Assembly (NCBI RefSeq): GCF_018449695.1
Contig: NZ_JAAVUY010000003.1
Span: forward strand, 372,001-436,000
DNA from: Bradyrhizobium sp. dw_411
Lineage (GTDB): Bacteria; Pseudomonadota; Alphaproteobacteria; Rhizobiales; Xanthobacteraceae
Length of the DNA: 64,000 nucleotides
Reading direction: 5' to 3'
A program made the translations under genes and the position numbers. The notes below the pieces were generated by a model that saw nothing but the letters and a program-made list of their open reading frames with translations, made no database searches and had not been told where the DNA came from. Every line of letters starts with the position of its first letter. Position 1 is the first letter of the stretch. Of this stretch, positions 1 to 9,722 are shown piece after piece.

Positions 1-2335
1 TCAAGTGTGCAAAGAGCAGGCCCTTTACCTGGTCCATCGTTAACGCGAGCACGATGGCGGCGGCCAGAATACCGGCGATGATCGAAGGCGCGAGCGGGGC
101 CGTTAGGACTCCCCCAAGCGCCAACGAGCCAATGATCAAAATATCCAGAACGCTTGATACGATCACCAGCAGACTCGGCCGCGAAGACCACAAACGCTTG
201 CGTTCCCGGACGACATAAAAGACAGCCTGTCCATTAAAAGCGAGTATGACGAGCGTCATGGTGCGCAATGTATCGATGTCGAGATGCAGCACCAATGAAC
301 CAAAACTCAACAGGCCGACGCAGAAGACGAGATCGAAGAGACCGAGGGCGATGCCGACAATGGTGAGGGCATCTATCCGCCAGGAGTTTGGCTTCGACGA
401 GGGGTGGACGTTGTCGGTGGTCGACGACATTGCCAGAAAATCGCCGGTAATCATCGAAATGACCATAAGCATCGGCGTCAGGATCGCGTGCTTGGTCAGT
501 ATCAGGCCGAAACCGAGAAACAGTACCTGCCGCGATTTGTGAACAATGGATCGCAGCGCATAGGTCAGGATGCGCTGGAATGTGATTCGGCCCTCCCGGA
601 CCGACGCGACGATCCCGGCGAGCCCGGGCTCGGTCAGAACAATGCCCGCGGCCGATTTAGCGACGTCGGTGGCGGTCGAAACTGCGATGCCGATCTGTGC
701 CTGGCGTAACGCCGGTGCATCATTGGCGCCGTCGCCGCACATGCCGACCGTATGGCCAGCATTCTGGAACGCTTTGACCAGACGAAACTTGTCTTCGGGG
801 AGCACGCCAGCGAAGACGGAAAAGTCGTCCGGTCCGACCCGATCCGGAATCTCGCCCGGACGACAAACGGCACCGGGAAGCCCAACTGTCTCAGCGACGA
901 AGGCGGCCGTCGTGGCCGCATCTCCTGTTACCATGACGGTGTGGATCCCAAGTCTCCGCAACTGATCGATCATGGACTTTGAATCGCTACGCGGTGGGTC
1001 GCTCAGCGCCACGATTCCGGCGATACGCATGGCGCCGTCGGTACCGATCGCGACGCCCAGAACCCGGTGGCCGCGCTTTTCCAGTTCGTTTGCAGCTAAT
1101 TCCGCCTCGGGCGAGGGGTGCGAAATCCCGTGAACCACCGCAAAGGCGCCTTTGACGATGCGCAACGCGCTGCCATCGCGGTCGATCGCGCGAGCTTCCG
1201 ACATCTTGATGGCCGGATCGAACGGCACGAACTTGGTAACCGTCAAAGCCTCCGCGTTCGGCCTTTGGGACACCGCGGCAGCCCGCACCGCGGCGTCGAC
1301 AGGATCCTGGCCTCCGTCGGCGCTGGCAAGGGCCGCCAGTGCCAGGACACGGTTCTCATCGAAGCCGGGCATTGCGCGTATGGCTGCCACGGCCAACTCG
1401 TTGCGCGTCAAGGTACCGGTCTTGTCGATGCACAGGACGTCGAGGCTGGCGGCTTCGTCTACCGCGGAGAGACGGGTGGGCAGCACGCCAGCCCGCGTCA
1501 GGGCTCGCGCGCCGATGGCCGTTGCCAGTGTAAATGTCGCCGGCAATGCGACCGGCACCGAGGCGAGAACAGATATCAGCACCAGCGGAATGGCTTCGGA
1601 CAGCCGCATACCGATTTCGAGGGCGTAGACCATCAGCAACAGCGTGACGGCACCATTAAAGCCAGCCAGATTGCGTACCACGCGAAAGACTGCCTTCTGC
1701 TGGGTACTAACCACGTAGGCGGTGCGAACGAGTTCAGCCGTGCGTCCGAATTTGGTCCGCACGCCGGTGGCGCACACTTCGGCAACAGCTTCGCCGCGCC
1801 GGACCAGCGCGCCGGCGTAGCTCTCAAGGCCCGGTCCGGCCTCAACCGGCAGGGACTCGCCGGTGAGCATGGATTGATCGAGCAGGATCGAGCCCTCGCG
1901 TATCAGCACATCGGCCGCGACTACCGTGCCCAGCGTCAGTTTTACAATATCTCCGGGGACCAGTTCGGCCGCGGGACACATCGTCCAGACCCCGTCACGC
2001 AGAACCGATGCGTTCAGCGCAAGCCGCGATTTCAACGCCGCGATGGTCGATTGCGCACGGCTCTCGTGAAAGAAGCCAAGGGCCGTGTTGAATATCAGAA
2101 GTGACGCGATGATCGCGCCCTCGACGTATTCGCCGAGCGCCAATTGGAGGACGATCGCGATCTCAAGCAGGATTGAAACCGGTGCCAGGAATTTTCCCAG
2201 CACCAGCCGCAGTGGATGAATGGCGACATCGGGCGTCGCATTCGGTCCGATTTGGCCTAAAATTCGGTTCGCCGCGGCACTGGTAAGCCCTTTAAAAGGC
2301 TTTTCTATAGGTTTTCGCGGGGATGGTGGGCTCAC
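1..2335 (-). CDS. Plasma-membrane-type H+-transporting P-type ATPase (partial, runs off left edge)
   Basis: The reverse strand reads open from a GTG at 2335 to the window edge, about 778 codons. Actuator motif TGES, phosphorylation motif DKTGTLT (Asp near residue 304) and hinge motif GDGANDAP appear in that order, with hydrophobic helices before the actuator and after the hinge. The short N-terminus without heavy-metal domains and the overall order fit P3A proton ATPases; cation specificity is inferred. GGAG lies about 7 nt before the GTG and no in-frame ATG lies nearby upstream. The FixK box at 2392-2405 predicts a transcript start about 22 nt upstream of the GTG. The last visible codons are a C-terminal helix, so the stop is probably just outside. 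Confidence 0.9.
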   Translation of the reverse strand, partial: MSPPSPRKPIEKPFKGLTSAAANRILGQIGPNATPDVAIHPLRLVLGKFLAPVSILLEIAIVLQLALGEYVEGAIIASLLIFNTALGFFHESRAQSTIAALKSRLALNASVLRDGVWTMCPAAELVPGDIVKLTLGTVVAADVLIREGSILLDQSMLTGESLPVEAGPGLESYAGALVRRGEAVAEVCATGVRTKFGRTAELVRTAYVVSTQQKAVFRVVRNLAGFNGAVTLLLMVYALEIGMRLSEAIPLVLISVLASVPVALPATFTLATAIGARALTRAGVLPTRLSAVDEAASLDVLCIDKTGTLTRNELAVAAIRAMPGFDENRVLALAALASADGGQDPVDAAVRAAAVSQRPNAEALTVTKFVPFDPAIKMSEARAIDRDGSALRIVKGAFAVVHGISHPSPEAELAANELEKRGHRVLGVAIGTDGAMRIAGIVALSDPPRSDSKSMIDQLRRLGIHTVMVTGDAATTAAFVAETVGLPGAVCRPGEIPDRVGPDDFSVFAGVLPEDKFRLVKAFQNAGHTVGMCGDGANDAPALRQAQIGIAVSTATDVAKSAAGIVLTEPGLAGIVASVREGRITFQRILTYALRSIVHKSRQVLFLGFGLILTKHAILTPMLMVISMITGDFLAMSSTTDNVHPSSKPNSWRIDALTIVGIALGLFDLVFCVGLLSFGSLVLHLDIDTLRTMTLVILAFNGQAVFYVVRERKRLWSSRPSLLVIVSSVLDILIIGSLALGGVLTAPLAPSIIAGILAAAIVLALTMDQVKGLLFAHL

Positions 2336-2391
2336 GGCGGCTCCAGCGGGAAGGTCAAGCCGCCATCTAAGGTCTGCAACGCCGGTGCCGT

Positions 2392-2405
2392 TTGATATCG
2401 CTCAA
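2392..2405. promoter_or_regulatory. FixK/FNR box between H+-ATPase and HlyD genes
   Basis: TTGATATCGCTCAA matches TTGA-N6-TCAA exactly. At -41.5 leftward the transcript would start near 2357, 22 nt before the ATPase GTG. Rightward it would start near 2440, downstream of the first HlyD ATG (2424) but upstream of the next in-frame ATG (2481). Confidence 0.75.
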
Positions 2406-2423
2406 TACTCGCCCGTCTGACCA

Positions 2424-3593
2424 ATGCCAACGTTAAATCAGAAGCGGCATGAGTTGGCGGAGAAGACCTTGCAACGGCCAATGGAAGATATCGACGAGAA
2501 GCCGACGGTAATCGCGCGGGCGGGCGATGATGCCGCGCTCAAACATGACAATCCAGCCCCGGTTGCCGGTACCGGTCACTTACCAGTCACCGTGCCTTTT
2601 GTGCGCGCCCGGAATGCGCGGCGGCTGCGGTTCTCGATCGGGCTTGTTGCCATCTTTTTGGCCGCAGGCGGCGCCGGCTTCTATTGGTGGAAGCAGTCTC
2701 AGGCGCAGCTTCTCGCAGGCATAAGCTACGGCAATGGCCGGTTGGAGGCCGACGAGATCGACATCGACACGAAATTTCCGGGCCGGGTCGCGGAATTGAA
2801 CGCCGAGATCGGTGACATGGTGCGCGCGGGGCAGGTGGTCGCGCGCATGGACACCAGGGATCTTCAGGAGTCGCTCAAGAAAGCGCAAGCGCAAGTCAAG
2901 CAGGCCCAACGCGCGATCGAGGAAGCCAACGCCAATCTGGAGCTGCAGCGCACGCAACAGACACTGGCCGCGCAGGAGCTGGAGCGTACCCAGACGTTGC
3001 TGAAACAAGGCTATGCGACAAAGGAACTGTTCGATCAGCGGACGCAAACCATGAACGCGGCGAATGCCGGATTTAACGCCGCGGCGCAGCGGGTAGCGGA
3101 AACCGAACGCGCACTCGAAGCATCCGAGCACGATGTGGGTCTCTACACGGTCAACATCAACGACAACGATCTGGTGGCGCCACACGACGGCCGGCTTCAA
3201 TATAGAATGGCCAACATCGGCGAAGTGCTTCCGGCCGGCGGCAAGGTTTTCACGATGCTGGATATCTCCTATGTCTATATGGATATTTACCTGCCGACTC
3301 CGGAGGCCGGCAAGATCAAGGTCGGAACGGAAGGCCGGATCCTGCTCGATGCTTACCCGAACACACCGATACCGGCAGCGGTCTCCTTTATCGCAAGCCA
3401 GGCGCAGTTCACGCCGAAAACGGTGGAAACCCAGAGCGAGCGCGACAAATTGATGTTTCGCATCCGGGTGCGCATCGATCCCAATCGTTCGCGCGCTCAC
3501 GCCCCATCGGTGCGTAGCGGATTGCCCGGGGTCGCCTATCTTCGTGCGGACCCGGCGGCGGCCTGGCCCAAAAACCTGCAAGTCGCGCCATGA
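2424..3593 (+). CDS. HlyD/EmrA-type membrane fusion (periplasmic adaptor) protein
   Basis: 389 residues. A cytosolic N-terminus of about 70 residues precedes one membrane helix (about 70-90), a lipoyl/barrel-sandwich segment, an Ala/Gln-rich coiled coil (about 140-230) and a C-terminal beta barrel. This is the layout of adaptors that link inner-membrane ABC exporters to the outer membrane. The stop overlaps the next ATG by 4 nt (ATGA), so it is coupled to the RbbA-like ATPase. Start choice is open: ATG 2424 is only 18 nt past a FixK box, and ATG 2481 would suit a FixK-dependent transcript better. The exported substrate cannot be read from the sequence. Confidence 0.88.
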   Translation: MPTLNQKRHELAEKTLQRPMEDIDEKPTVIARAGDDAALKHDNPAPVAGTGHLPVTVPFVRARNARRLRFSIGLVAIFLAAGGAGFYWWKQSQAQLLAGISYGNGRLEADEIDIDTKFPGRVAELNAEIGDMVRAGQVVARMDTRDLQESLKKAQAQVKQAQRAIEEANANLELQRTQQTLAAQELERTQTLLKQGYATKELFDQRTQTMNAANAGFNAAAQRVAETERALEASEHDVGLYTVNINDNDLVAPHDGRLQYRMANIGEVLPAGGKVFTMLDISYVYMDIYLPTPEAGKIKVGTEGRILLDAYPNTPIPAAVSFIASQAQFTPKTVETQSERDKLMFRIRVRIDPNRSRAHAPSVRSGLPGVAYLRADPAAAWPKNLQVAP

Positions 3594-6331
3594 ACGCGGC
3601 GGATCAATCCGTCGCCGTTCTGGAAAACCTCACCCAAAGCTACGGCAAGGTCACAGCACTGGATGGCGTCACCATCAGTATCCCCGCCGATTGCATGGTC
3701 GGTCTGATCGGTCCCGACGGGGTGGGAAAATCCACGCTGCTTGCCATCATCGCCGGTGCCCGGCAAAACCAGTCCGGCAGCGTCACTGTGCTCGGTGGCG
3801 ATATCTCGGATACCAAGCACAGGGCTTCGGTATGTCCGCGGATCGCCTACATGCCGCAAGGGTTGGGCAAGAATCTCTATCCTGACCTGAGCGTCCGCGA
3901 GAATATCGAATTTTTTGCCCGCCTGTTCGGGCAAGCCCGCGACGAGCGTACATGGCGGATCGCGGAATTGCTTGATAGCACCGGGCTGGCTCCCTTCGAA
4001 GATAGGCCAGCGAAGAAACTGTCGGGAGGCATGCGCCAGAAACTTGGTCTGTGCTGTTCGCTCATTCATGATCCCGATCTTCTCATCCTGGATGAGCCCA
4101 CGACAGGGGTCGATCCGCTTTCCCGCCGCCAGTTCTGGGAACTGATCGACCGCATACGTGCCCGCCGCTCGGGCATGAGCGTCATAGTGGCGACCGCCTA
4201 TATGGAGGAAGCAGAGCGCTTCGACTGGCTCGCGGCCATGAATGCGGGAAAAGTGCTGGCGACCGGGTCGCCGGCCGAGTTCAAGGCCAGCACCGGCGCT
4301 GCGACCATCGAGGACGCTTTCATTGCGCTATTGCCCGAGCAGCAGCGCAGCGCTCATCGGGTGCTGCAAATTCCGCCGCGCCATTTTTTTGACGGCGAGC
4401 CGATCATCACCGCGCACGATCTGACCTGCCGGTTCGGCGATTTTACCGCCGTCGACCGGGTTAACTTCACCATTGAACGTGGCGAAATCTTCGGTTTTCT
4501 TGGCTCGAACGGCTGCGGCAAGACCACTACCATGAAGATGCTGACGGGCCTGCTGCCGCCCACCGCCGGCGAGGCCCTGTTGTTCGGAAAGCCCCTCGAT
4601 GCCGGCGACGCGAATTCGCGCTACCGCGTCGGTTACATGTCGCAGTCGTTTTCCCTTTATACCGAGCTAACGGTCCGGCAGAACCTTGATCTTCACGCGC
4701 GAATTTTCCATCTGCCGGCACAAAAGGCGGCGCTACGCATTGCCGAGCTGGCTTCATATTTCGGTCTTGAGGCCTATCTCGATCAGCGCACTCTGGATCT
4801 GCCATTGGGGATTCGCCAGCGGCTCTCGTTGGCTATCGCCATCGTCCATGAACCCGCGATCCTTATCCTCGACGAGCCGACATCAGGTGTCGACCCATTG
4901 GCGCGGGACCGCTTCTGGGAAGCGCTGATTGATCTTTCGCGCAACCAAGGTGTGACGATCTTCGTCTCGACCCACTTCATGAACGAAGCCGAGCGCTGCG
5001 ACCGGATATCGTTGATGGATTCCGGCCGCGTGCTGGCGACAGGTACGCCCGCCGAGCTGGTCAAGGCGCGCGGCGCGGCCAAGCTCGAAGACGCCTTCGT
5101 CAGTTATCTGGAAGCGGCCACCGCGCCGCGGATACCCATCATTGAGCACCGCGGGGCGCCGGATCGAGCAGACCATCCGCCGCAAGGCCGGGCTGCTGCG
5201 CGTTCTGTATTCAGTCTGCAGCGCCTGCTGGCCTATACCATCCGCGAGGCGCTCGAGCTTTTGCGCGACCCGATCCGATTGGGATTCAGCCTGCTTGGCA
5301 CGACGCTTCTGATGCTGGTGTTCGGTTTCGGAGTTTCCACCGACGTCAACAACCTGTCGTTCGCGGTGCTGGACCGCGATCAAAGTCCGGAGAGCCGTGC
5401 CTATCTCGAAGAGTTGAGGGGCTCGAGCTATTTCGTCGAGAAGGCGTCGCTTGCCAACGATGCCGAGCTCGACTCACGCCTCAAGAGCGGCGACATTTCG
5501 GTTGCGATCGAAATCCCGCCCAGCTTCGGTCGCGATATCAAGAGCGGACGTCCGGTCTGGGTCAGCGCCCTGGTCGACGGCGCTATGCCGTTCCGGGCTG
5601 AAACCATCCGCGGCTATCTGCAGGGCATGCATCAATTGTATCTGGCGGATCCGGCGGTGAAGACCACGCAGCCCTCGGCGTCGCCGCCCGCCGACATCGA
5701 GCTCAGGTTCAAATACAATCAGGATTTCGACAGCATCTACGCGATGGTGCCTTCAAACATGTCGCTACTGCTGGCGCTGTTTCCGGCGATTCTGATGGCG
5801 TTGGCCATCGTGCGGGAGAAGGAACTCGGCTCCATCACCAACCTGTATGTGACGCCGGTGAGCCGGCTCGAATTCCTGCTCGGCAAGCAGTTGCCTTACA
5901 TAGCGGTGGCGATGACCAATTTCACCTTGATGATGCTGTTGGCGCTGTTCGTATTCAAAGTTCCCCTCAAGGGCAGCTTTTTGACGCTGCTTGGCGGTGT
6001 GCTGATCTATGTGACGACCATGACCGGCTACGGCATGCTGATTTCGACGTTCACCAAGACCCAGATCGCGGCCCTGTTCGGCACTGCGATCCTGACGGTG
6101 CTGCCGGCGACGCAGTTTGCCGGCATGATGACTCCGGTGTCCTCACTGGCCGCGGAGGCGCAGATCATCGGCCGAGCTTTTCCCATGACCTATTACGTGC
6201 CGATCAGTGTCGGTACCTTCACCAAGGGGCTGGGTTTTACCGATCTCAGCGGGGATTTGCTGGCGCTCGCCATCTTTGTTCCGATCATGACGATGCTGAG
6301 CGTTGCTTTGCTGCGTAAACAGGAACGCTAG
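3590..6331 (+). CDS. RbbA/YhiH-like ABC transporter: two ATPase domains fused to an ABC-2 permease
   Basis: 913 residues. The first ATPase domain has Walker [10 protein letters not shown], signature LSGGM and Walker B LLILDEP. The second has Walker [10 protein letters not shown] and ILILDEP, but its signature is LPLGI in place of LSGGQ. From about residue 540 a membrane part follows, with a long extracytoplasmic loop after the first helix and five to six C-terminal helices, as in ABC-2 permeases. It sits between HlyD and a second ABC-2 permease, the usual YbhGFSR/RbbA-type export cassette. The family name 'ribosome-associated ATPase' comes from E. coli RbbA; an export role is more likely here. 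Confidence 0.88.
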   Translation: MNAADQSVAVLENLTQSYGKVTALDGVTISIPADCMVGLIGPDGVGKSTLLAIIAGARQNQSGSVTVLGGDISDTKHRASVCPRIAYMPQGLGKNLYPDLSVRENIEFFARLFGQARDERTWRIAELLDSTGLAPFEDRPAKKLSGGMRQKLGLCCSLIHDPDLLILDEPTTGVDPLSRRQFWELIDRIRARRSGMSVIVATAYMEEAERFDWLAAMNAGKVLATGSPAEFKASTGAATIEDAFIALLPEQQRSAHRVLQIPPRHFFDGEPIITAHDLTCRFGDFTAVDRVNFTIERGEIFGFLGSNGCGKTTTMKMLTGLLPPTAGEALLFGKPLDAGDANSRYRVGYMSQSFSLYTELTVRQNLDLHARIFHLPAQKAALRIAELASYFGLEAYLDQRTLDLPLGIRQRLSLAIAIVHEPAILILDEPTSGVDPLARDRFWEALIDLSRNQGVTIFVSTHFMNEAERCDRISLMDSGRVLATGTPAELVKARGAAKLEDAFVSYLEAATAPRIPIIEHRGAPDRADHPPQGRAAARSVFSLQRLLAYTIREALELLRDPIRLGFSLLGTTLLMLVFGFGVSTDVNNLSFAVLDRDQSPESRAYLEELRGSSYFVEKASLANDAELDSRLKSGDISVAIEIPPSFGRDIKSGRPVWVSALVDGAMPFRAETIRGYLQGMHQLYLADPAVKTTQPSASPPADIELRFKYNQDFDSIYAMVPSNMSLLLALFPAILMALAIVREKELGSITNLYVTPVSRLEFLLGKQLPYIAVAMTNFTLMMLLALFVFKVPLKGSFLTLLGGVLIYVTTMTGYGMLISTFTKTQIAALFGTAILTVLPATQFAGMMTPVSSLAAEAQIIGRAFPMTYYVPISVGTFTKGLGFTDLSGDLLALAIFVPIMTMLSVALLRKQER

Positions 6332-6338
6332 GTGCGAT

Positions 6339-7466
6339 ATGATGAAAAAGGCCGCCAATATCTACTGGCTGGGAGTCAAGGAACTGCGCAGTTTCTCGCA
6401 TGATTTCGTTCTGCTGGGTCTGGTCGTTTATGCATTTTCACTGGCGATCACCCTGCAGGCGCGCAGCAACTCGCAGGAGCTGCATAACGCGTCAATCGCA
6501 ATCGTCGATGAAGATCACTCTGAGCTTTCGCGCCGGATCGCTCATGCGTTCTTCCCGCCGCTGTTTCAGCCGCCGCAGTTGATAGCCGAGCGGGATATCA
6601 TTCCTGCGATGAACAAGGGACGCTATACTTTCGTCATCGATATCCCGCCGGATTTCGAACGCTATGTACTGGCCGGTCAGCAACCCGGGCTGCAGATCAA
6701 CGTCGATGCCACCGCCATGGTGCAGGCCGGATTAGGCTCCAGCTATGCCCAGCAGATTGTTACCACCGAGATAGCGGATTTTCTCTCCCATGCCGAGGGC
6801 GTAAAGCCGTCCACCGTAAATCTCGATGTGCGAATTGCGTTCAACCCGAATCTGACCACCGCGTGGTTCACCAGTGTGATGGCGGTCATCAACAACGTCA
6901 CCATGCTGGCTATCATTCTCGCAGGCGCGGCCGTGGTACGGGAGCGCGAGCATGGCACCATGGATCATCTCCTCGTGATGCCGCTGACGCCATTCGAGAT
7001 CGCCTTGTCCAAGGTCTGGGCGAATGGCCTGGTGATCGCGGTCGCGGTCGGCCTTAGCCTCTATTTGGTGCTGCGCGGGATGCTTGGAATCCCCGTGGCA
7101 GGTTCGCTACCGTTGTTTATGGTGGGCGTGGTGATCTACCTGTTCTTCGCAACCGCAGTCGGAATTTTCCTGGGCACCGTTGCCCGGTCGATGCCGCAAC
7201 TCGGCCTGTTATACATGCTGGTCTACCTGCCCATGAATATGCTTTCGGGCGGCAATACGCCGCTGGAGAGCATGCCACCCTGGCTCGCCAAATTCATGCA
7301 GGTATCGCCATCGACACACTTCGTCGCTTTCGCGCAATCGATTCTCTATCGTGGCGCCGGACTGGATGTGGTGTGGCCGCAATTTCTCGCAGTCGCCGTC
7401 ATCGGCGCACTGTTCTTTGGTCTCGCCATCCTGCGCTTCCGCTCCGTTGTCGCACAGGCAACCTAG
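6339..7466 (+). CDS. ABC-2 type permease (YhhJ/YbhR-like)
   Basis: 375 residues. One N-terminal helix is followed by a large extracytoplasmic domain (about 45-175) and a cluster of five to six helices, the ABC-2 permease pattern. It starts 7 nt after the RbbA-like gene and would pair with that protein's own membrane domain as a heterodimeric channel. Start: ATGATG at 6339/6342; the reading frame is open further upstream, but that would overlap the previous gene with no ribosome site. Third gene of the HlyD-ATPase-permease operon. Confidence 0.88.
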   Translation: MMKKAANIYWLGVKELRSFSHDFVLLGLVVYAFSLAITLQARSNSQELHNASIAIVDEDHSELSRRIAHAFFPPLFQPPQLIAERDIIPAMNKGRYTFVIDIPPDFERYVLAGQQPGLQINVDATAMVQAGLGSSYAQQIVTTEIADFLSHAEGVKPSTVNLDVRIAFNPNLTTAWFTSVMAVINNVTMLAIILAGAAVVREREHGTMDHLLVMPLTPFEIALSKVWANGLVIAVAVGLSLYLVLRGMLGIPVAGSLPLFMVGVVIYLFFATAVGIFLGTVARSMPQLGLLYMLVYLPMNMLSGGNTPLESMPPWLAKFMQVSPSTHFVAFAQSILYRGAGLDVVWPQFLAVAVIGALFFGLAILRFRSVVAQAT

Positions 7467-7486
7467 CGGACGTGGTGCACGCGACT

Positions 7487-7515
7487 GCCAGGCAGCCGCT
7501 TCCGGCGTGCCTGGC
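7487..7515. terminator. Strong hairpin between convergent genes
   Basis: An inverted repeat with arms GCCAGGCAGCCG and CGGC-G-TGCCTGGC can form a 12-bp stem with one bulged G and a CTTC loop. It lies 20 nt after the ABC permease stop and before the convergent small gene. No T-run follows, so it is a probable but not classical terminator. Confidence 0.45.
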
Positions 7516-7568
7516 GATCGCTCTCACGTCACTTGATGGGATAGTACCGTATACGAGATGTCCGCAGA

Positions 7569-7871
7569 TTATTTGGATGATTTCTTAACGTCTCTGGCCA
7601 TTTCCAGGCACGTCAGCAATTCAACGTAGCTGGGCGTGCTGTCCATGCTGGTTTCGCGGAGGCAGACGGTCTTGTCGCGGGGAGTGAATTGGGCCCATTG
7701 CGGCTGCAATTGATCGCGCGCGGCGGCTTCGTCCGCGGCGCATCGCTCCAAGGTCGCCGCCGAGCCGCCTTCGGACCGGCATTCGCGCACGATATCGAAA
7801 CTAGGCACGGTGTCAGCGACTTTAGTGAAGGGTAGCGAAGCAAGAATGACGATCGGGAGGTGCGTCAGCAT
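7569..7871 (-). CDS. Small secreted protein with four cysteines, unknown function
   Basis: 100 residues from ATG 7871. A hydrophobic signal-like N-terminus (LPIVILASLPF) precedes a charged domain with four Cys (near RECRS, ERCAAD, TVCLRE, LTCLEM), suggesting two disulfides in the periplasm. I do not recognise the family. The FixK box at 7943-7956 predicts a transcript start near 7908, 37 nt upstream of this ATG, so it is probably an oxygen-regulated envelope protein. An ATG at 7916 would lie upstream of that transcript start. Confidence 0.6.
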   Translation of the reverse strand: MLTHLPIVILASLPFTKVADTVPSFDIVRECRSEGGSAATLERCAADEAAARDQLQPQWAQFTPRDKTVCLRETSMDSTPSYVELLTCLEMARDVKKSSK

Positions 7872-7942
7872 TTGGGTTCTCCATGCTCGGGCATCGTGGT
7901 TGTTTCCGGAGAGCAATCTCTCATGCGAGTTGTGCCGGCATA

Positions 7943-7956
7943 TTGATCGGCATCAA
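7943..7956. promoter_or_regulatory. FixK/FNR box between secreted protein and cytochrome genes
   Basis: TTGATCGGCATCAA is an exact TTGA-N6-TCAA palindrome. It fits the leftward gene (leader about 37 nt) and could also serve the rightward cytochrome gene (leader about 107 nt). Confidence 0.75.
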
Positions 7957-8097
7957 GCGCGGCGGCTGCGCTGGAACGCCCCCGGCAGGTGGCCTTGATC
8001 GAGCGCAAGGCAACCGAGGGTCGCGAATACTATTGTGGGGATGAGTATCGTCTCGGGTCATCCTGGCGGCACAAATAACAAGCGAACGGAGTTCCGG

Positions 8098-8565
8098 ATG
8101 AGATTACTTGGATATATGACGGCGCTGTTTATGGTTTGCGCGTCGACGCCACTTGCCATTGCCCAATCCGGAATGAATGCGGCAATCGACGATCCGTATG
8201 TCCCGCGGCTGGCCGATATCATGAGCATAGTCCAGTTGCGTCATATGAAACTGTGGTTTGCCGGCTCATCTCCAAACTGGGAACTCGCGGCGTACGAGCT
8301 TCGCCGGCTCAAGGCCAGCCTGGTGGATGCCGCGTCGCTGTATCCAGGCATTCCGGCGACGAGCGTCACGACAATGGCGGCGCCTGTTCAGTCCATCGCC
8401 GAGGCGATCGAGGCAAAAGACAGCCAAAAGTTCGCGACCGCATTCGGCGATCTGACAGTCGCATGCAACGCCTGCCATCAGTCGATCGGACGCAGCTTTA
8501 TTGTCATGCGGGTACCGACGGCATCGCCCTTCAGCGATCAGGTGTTTCCGCCGCAGCCAAAATAG
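8098..8565 (+). CDS. Periplasmic cytochrome c'/c556-like protein with C-terminal heme motif
   Basis: 155 residues. A signal peptide ends about residue 23 (IAQ). The rest is mostly helical, with one heme-attachment site CNACH at about 123-127, near the C-terminus as in class II cytochromes (c', c556). ATG 8098 begins the signal peptide; an earlier ATG at 8041 would add 19 residues in front of it. Class II cytochromes bind gases or carry electrons in the periplasm; which applies here is unknown. Divergent from the small secreted protein, with a FixK box between. Confidence 0.75.
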   Translation: MRLLGYMTALFMVCASTPLAIAQSGMNAAIDDPYVPRLADIMSIVQLRHMKLWFAGSSPNWELAAYELRRLKASLVDAASLYPGIPATSVTTMAAPVQSIAEAIEAKDSQKFATAFGDLTVACNACHQSIGRSFIVMRVPTASPFSDQVFPPQPK

Positions 8566-8579
8566 GCGCGGGGACGTGA

Positions 8580-9698
8580 TCAACTATTGGACGCGATCCA
8601 CCGAACGATCGGGGGCCAATGCTCTTTCAAGGTACGGGCTCCCATGAAGAGACCGACGTGACCGCCGGGCACGGTCTTCGTCATGAGCTGCGGCGCGGGC
8701 GTCCCGAGATATTTGGCGGCGTCGAGAACCTGCTCGGGCGTGGTGATGTCATCATCCGCGCCGGCCAGTAAATAGGTCGGGCAAACAATATTGTGGAGAT
8801 CGAGCTTTCGTCCGAGCCCGATGAATTGCCCCTTGGCAAGCCGGTTCTCCTTGAAGAGCTGGGTGATCACCTGGAGATACCACCGGCCTGGCAGATCGAT
8901 CGGATTTTCGTACCAGCTATTGAATGTTTCTTCTTTATCAAGGTAGACCGGGTCGTCGATGTGCTCATAGAGATCGATCTGGTCCTTAATATAATGCTGC
9001 TCCGGGTGCATGTTCTTCCAGCCTTGCAGCATGAATTTGCCCTTCATCAGGCCGCCGCCGAGCGCCACCAGTTCCTTGTAGAACGACGCGGGAGACGCGT
9101 GGGCCATGCGCTTGATCGGCCCATTGCCAGCGTCGGTGTCGATCGGCGCGCCGGCCAGCACCAGTGAATTGACCTTTTCCGGAAAGCGCGCCGCCACCAT
9201 GGCCGCGACCCAACCGCCCTGGCAAAGGCCGACCAGATTGACCCGACCTCCGAGATCATCGATCGCGACAATCATATCAGCGAGATAATTGTCGATATCG
9301 AGATCCTTCATGTCTTCCGTCGCCGACTTCCAGTCCGTCAACGCAACATTGGCGATCCCGTTGGCCAGAAGTGTCTCGATCAGACTCTGGCCGTGGTGAT
9401 AGTCAGCGATCATCGCGGTATGACCGGCATAAGGCGCATTGACGAGCGTTGGAATTCCGCCTGACGTACCGTAATCGCGCAGCACCATGGTCCGCAGATC
9501 GAGACGTACCCGGTTTGGCGTCGCGAGCTTGGGTCGCAGATTATCGTGAATCCTGATTTCCTCGTCTACGAATTTGAGGTTCCTGGCGTAGAGTTCCGAT
9601 CCCTGCTCGAACATCCTGGTTGCCATCGCCATCGGCCAGAATGCCGGTACACTCGGGAAGAACGCATTAGCAGGCTTGGTCGAAACTTCATTGGGCAT
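8580..9698 (-). CDS. PhaC-like alpha/beta hydrolase (short PHA synthase/depolymerase relative)
   Basis: 372 residues. The nucleophile elbow reads GLCQGG, with Cys in place of Ser as in PHA synthases (GxCxGG). The acid lies in AGADDDIT and the His in GGHVGLF. It is far shorter than class I PhaC (about 590-630), and the N-terminal PHA-synthase region is missing. It is the last gene of the phosphoketolase operon, 24 nt after ackA, so it may handle hydroxyacyl polymers or thioesters made from the acetyl groups. Both synthase-like and hydrolase-like activity are possible. Confidence 0.7.
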   Translation of the reverse strand: MPNEVSTKPANAFFPSVPAFWPMAMATRMFEQGSELYARNLKFVDEEIRIHDNLRPKLATPNRVRLDLRTMVLRDYGTSGGIPTLVNAPYAGHTAMIADYHHGQSLIETLLANGIANVALTDWKSATEDMKDLDIDNYLADMIVAIDDLGGRVNLVGLCQGGWVAAMVAARFPEKVNSLVLAGAPIDTDAGNGPIKRMAHASPASFYKELVALGGGLMKGKFMLQGWKNMHPEQHYIKDQIDLYEHIDDPVYLDKEETFNSWYENPIDLPGRWYLQVITQLFKENRLAKGQFIGLGRKLDLHNIVCPTYLLAGADDDITTPEQVLDAAKYLGTPAPQLMTKTVPGGHVGLFMGARTLKEHWPPIVRWIASNS

Positions 9699-9722
9699 GG
9701 TGGACCTGTCTGGTTCGGATTG

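Noticed and set aside
1118..2104. 328-codon forward frame opposite the H+-ATPase
   Set aside because: The reverse strand encodes all P-type ATPase motifs through this region; the forward frame is rich in Gln, Arg and His.
4924..4950. TTGA...GCAA pair inside the RbbA-like gene
   Set aside because: The spacer is 8 bases rather than 6 and it lies within coding sequence.
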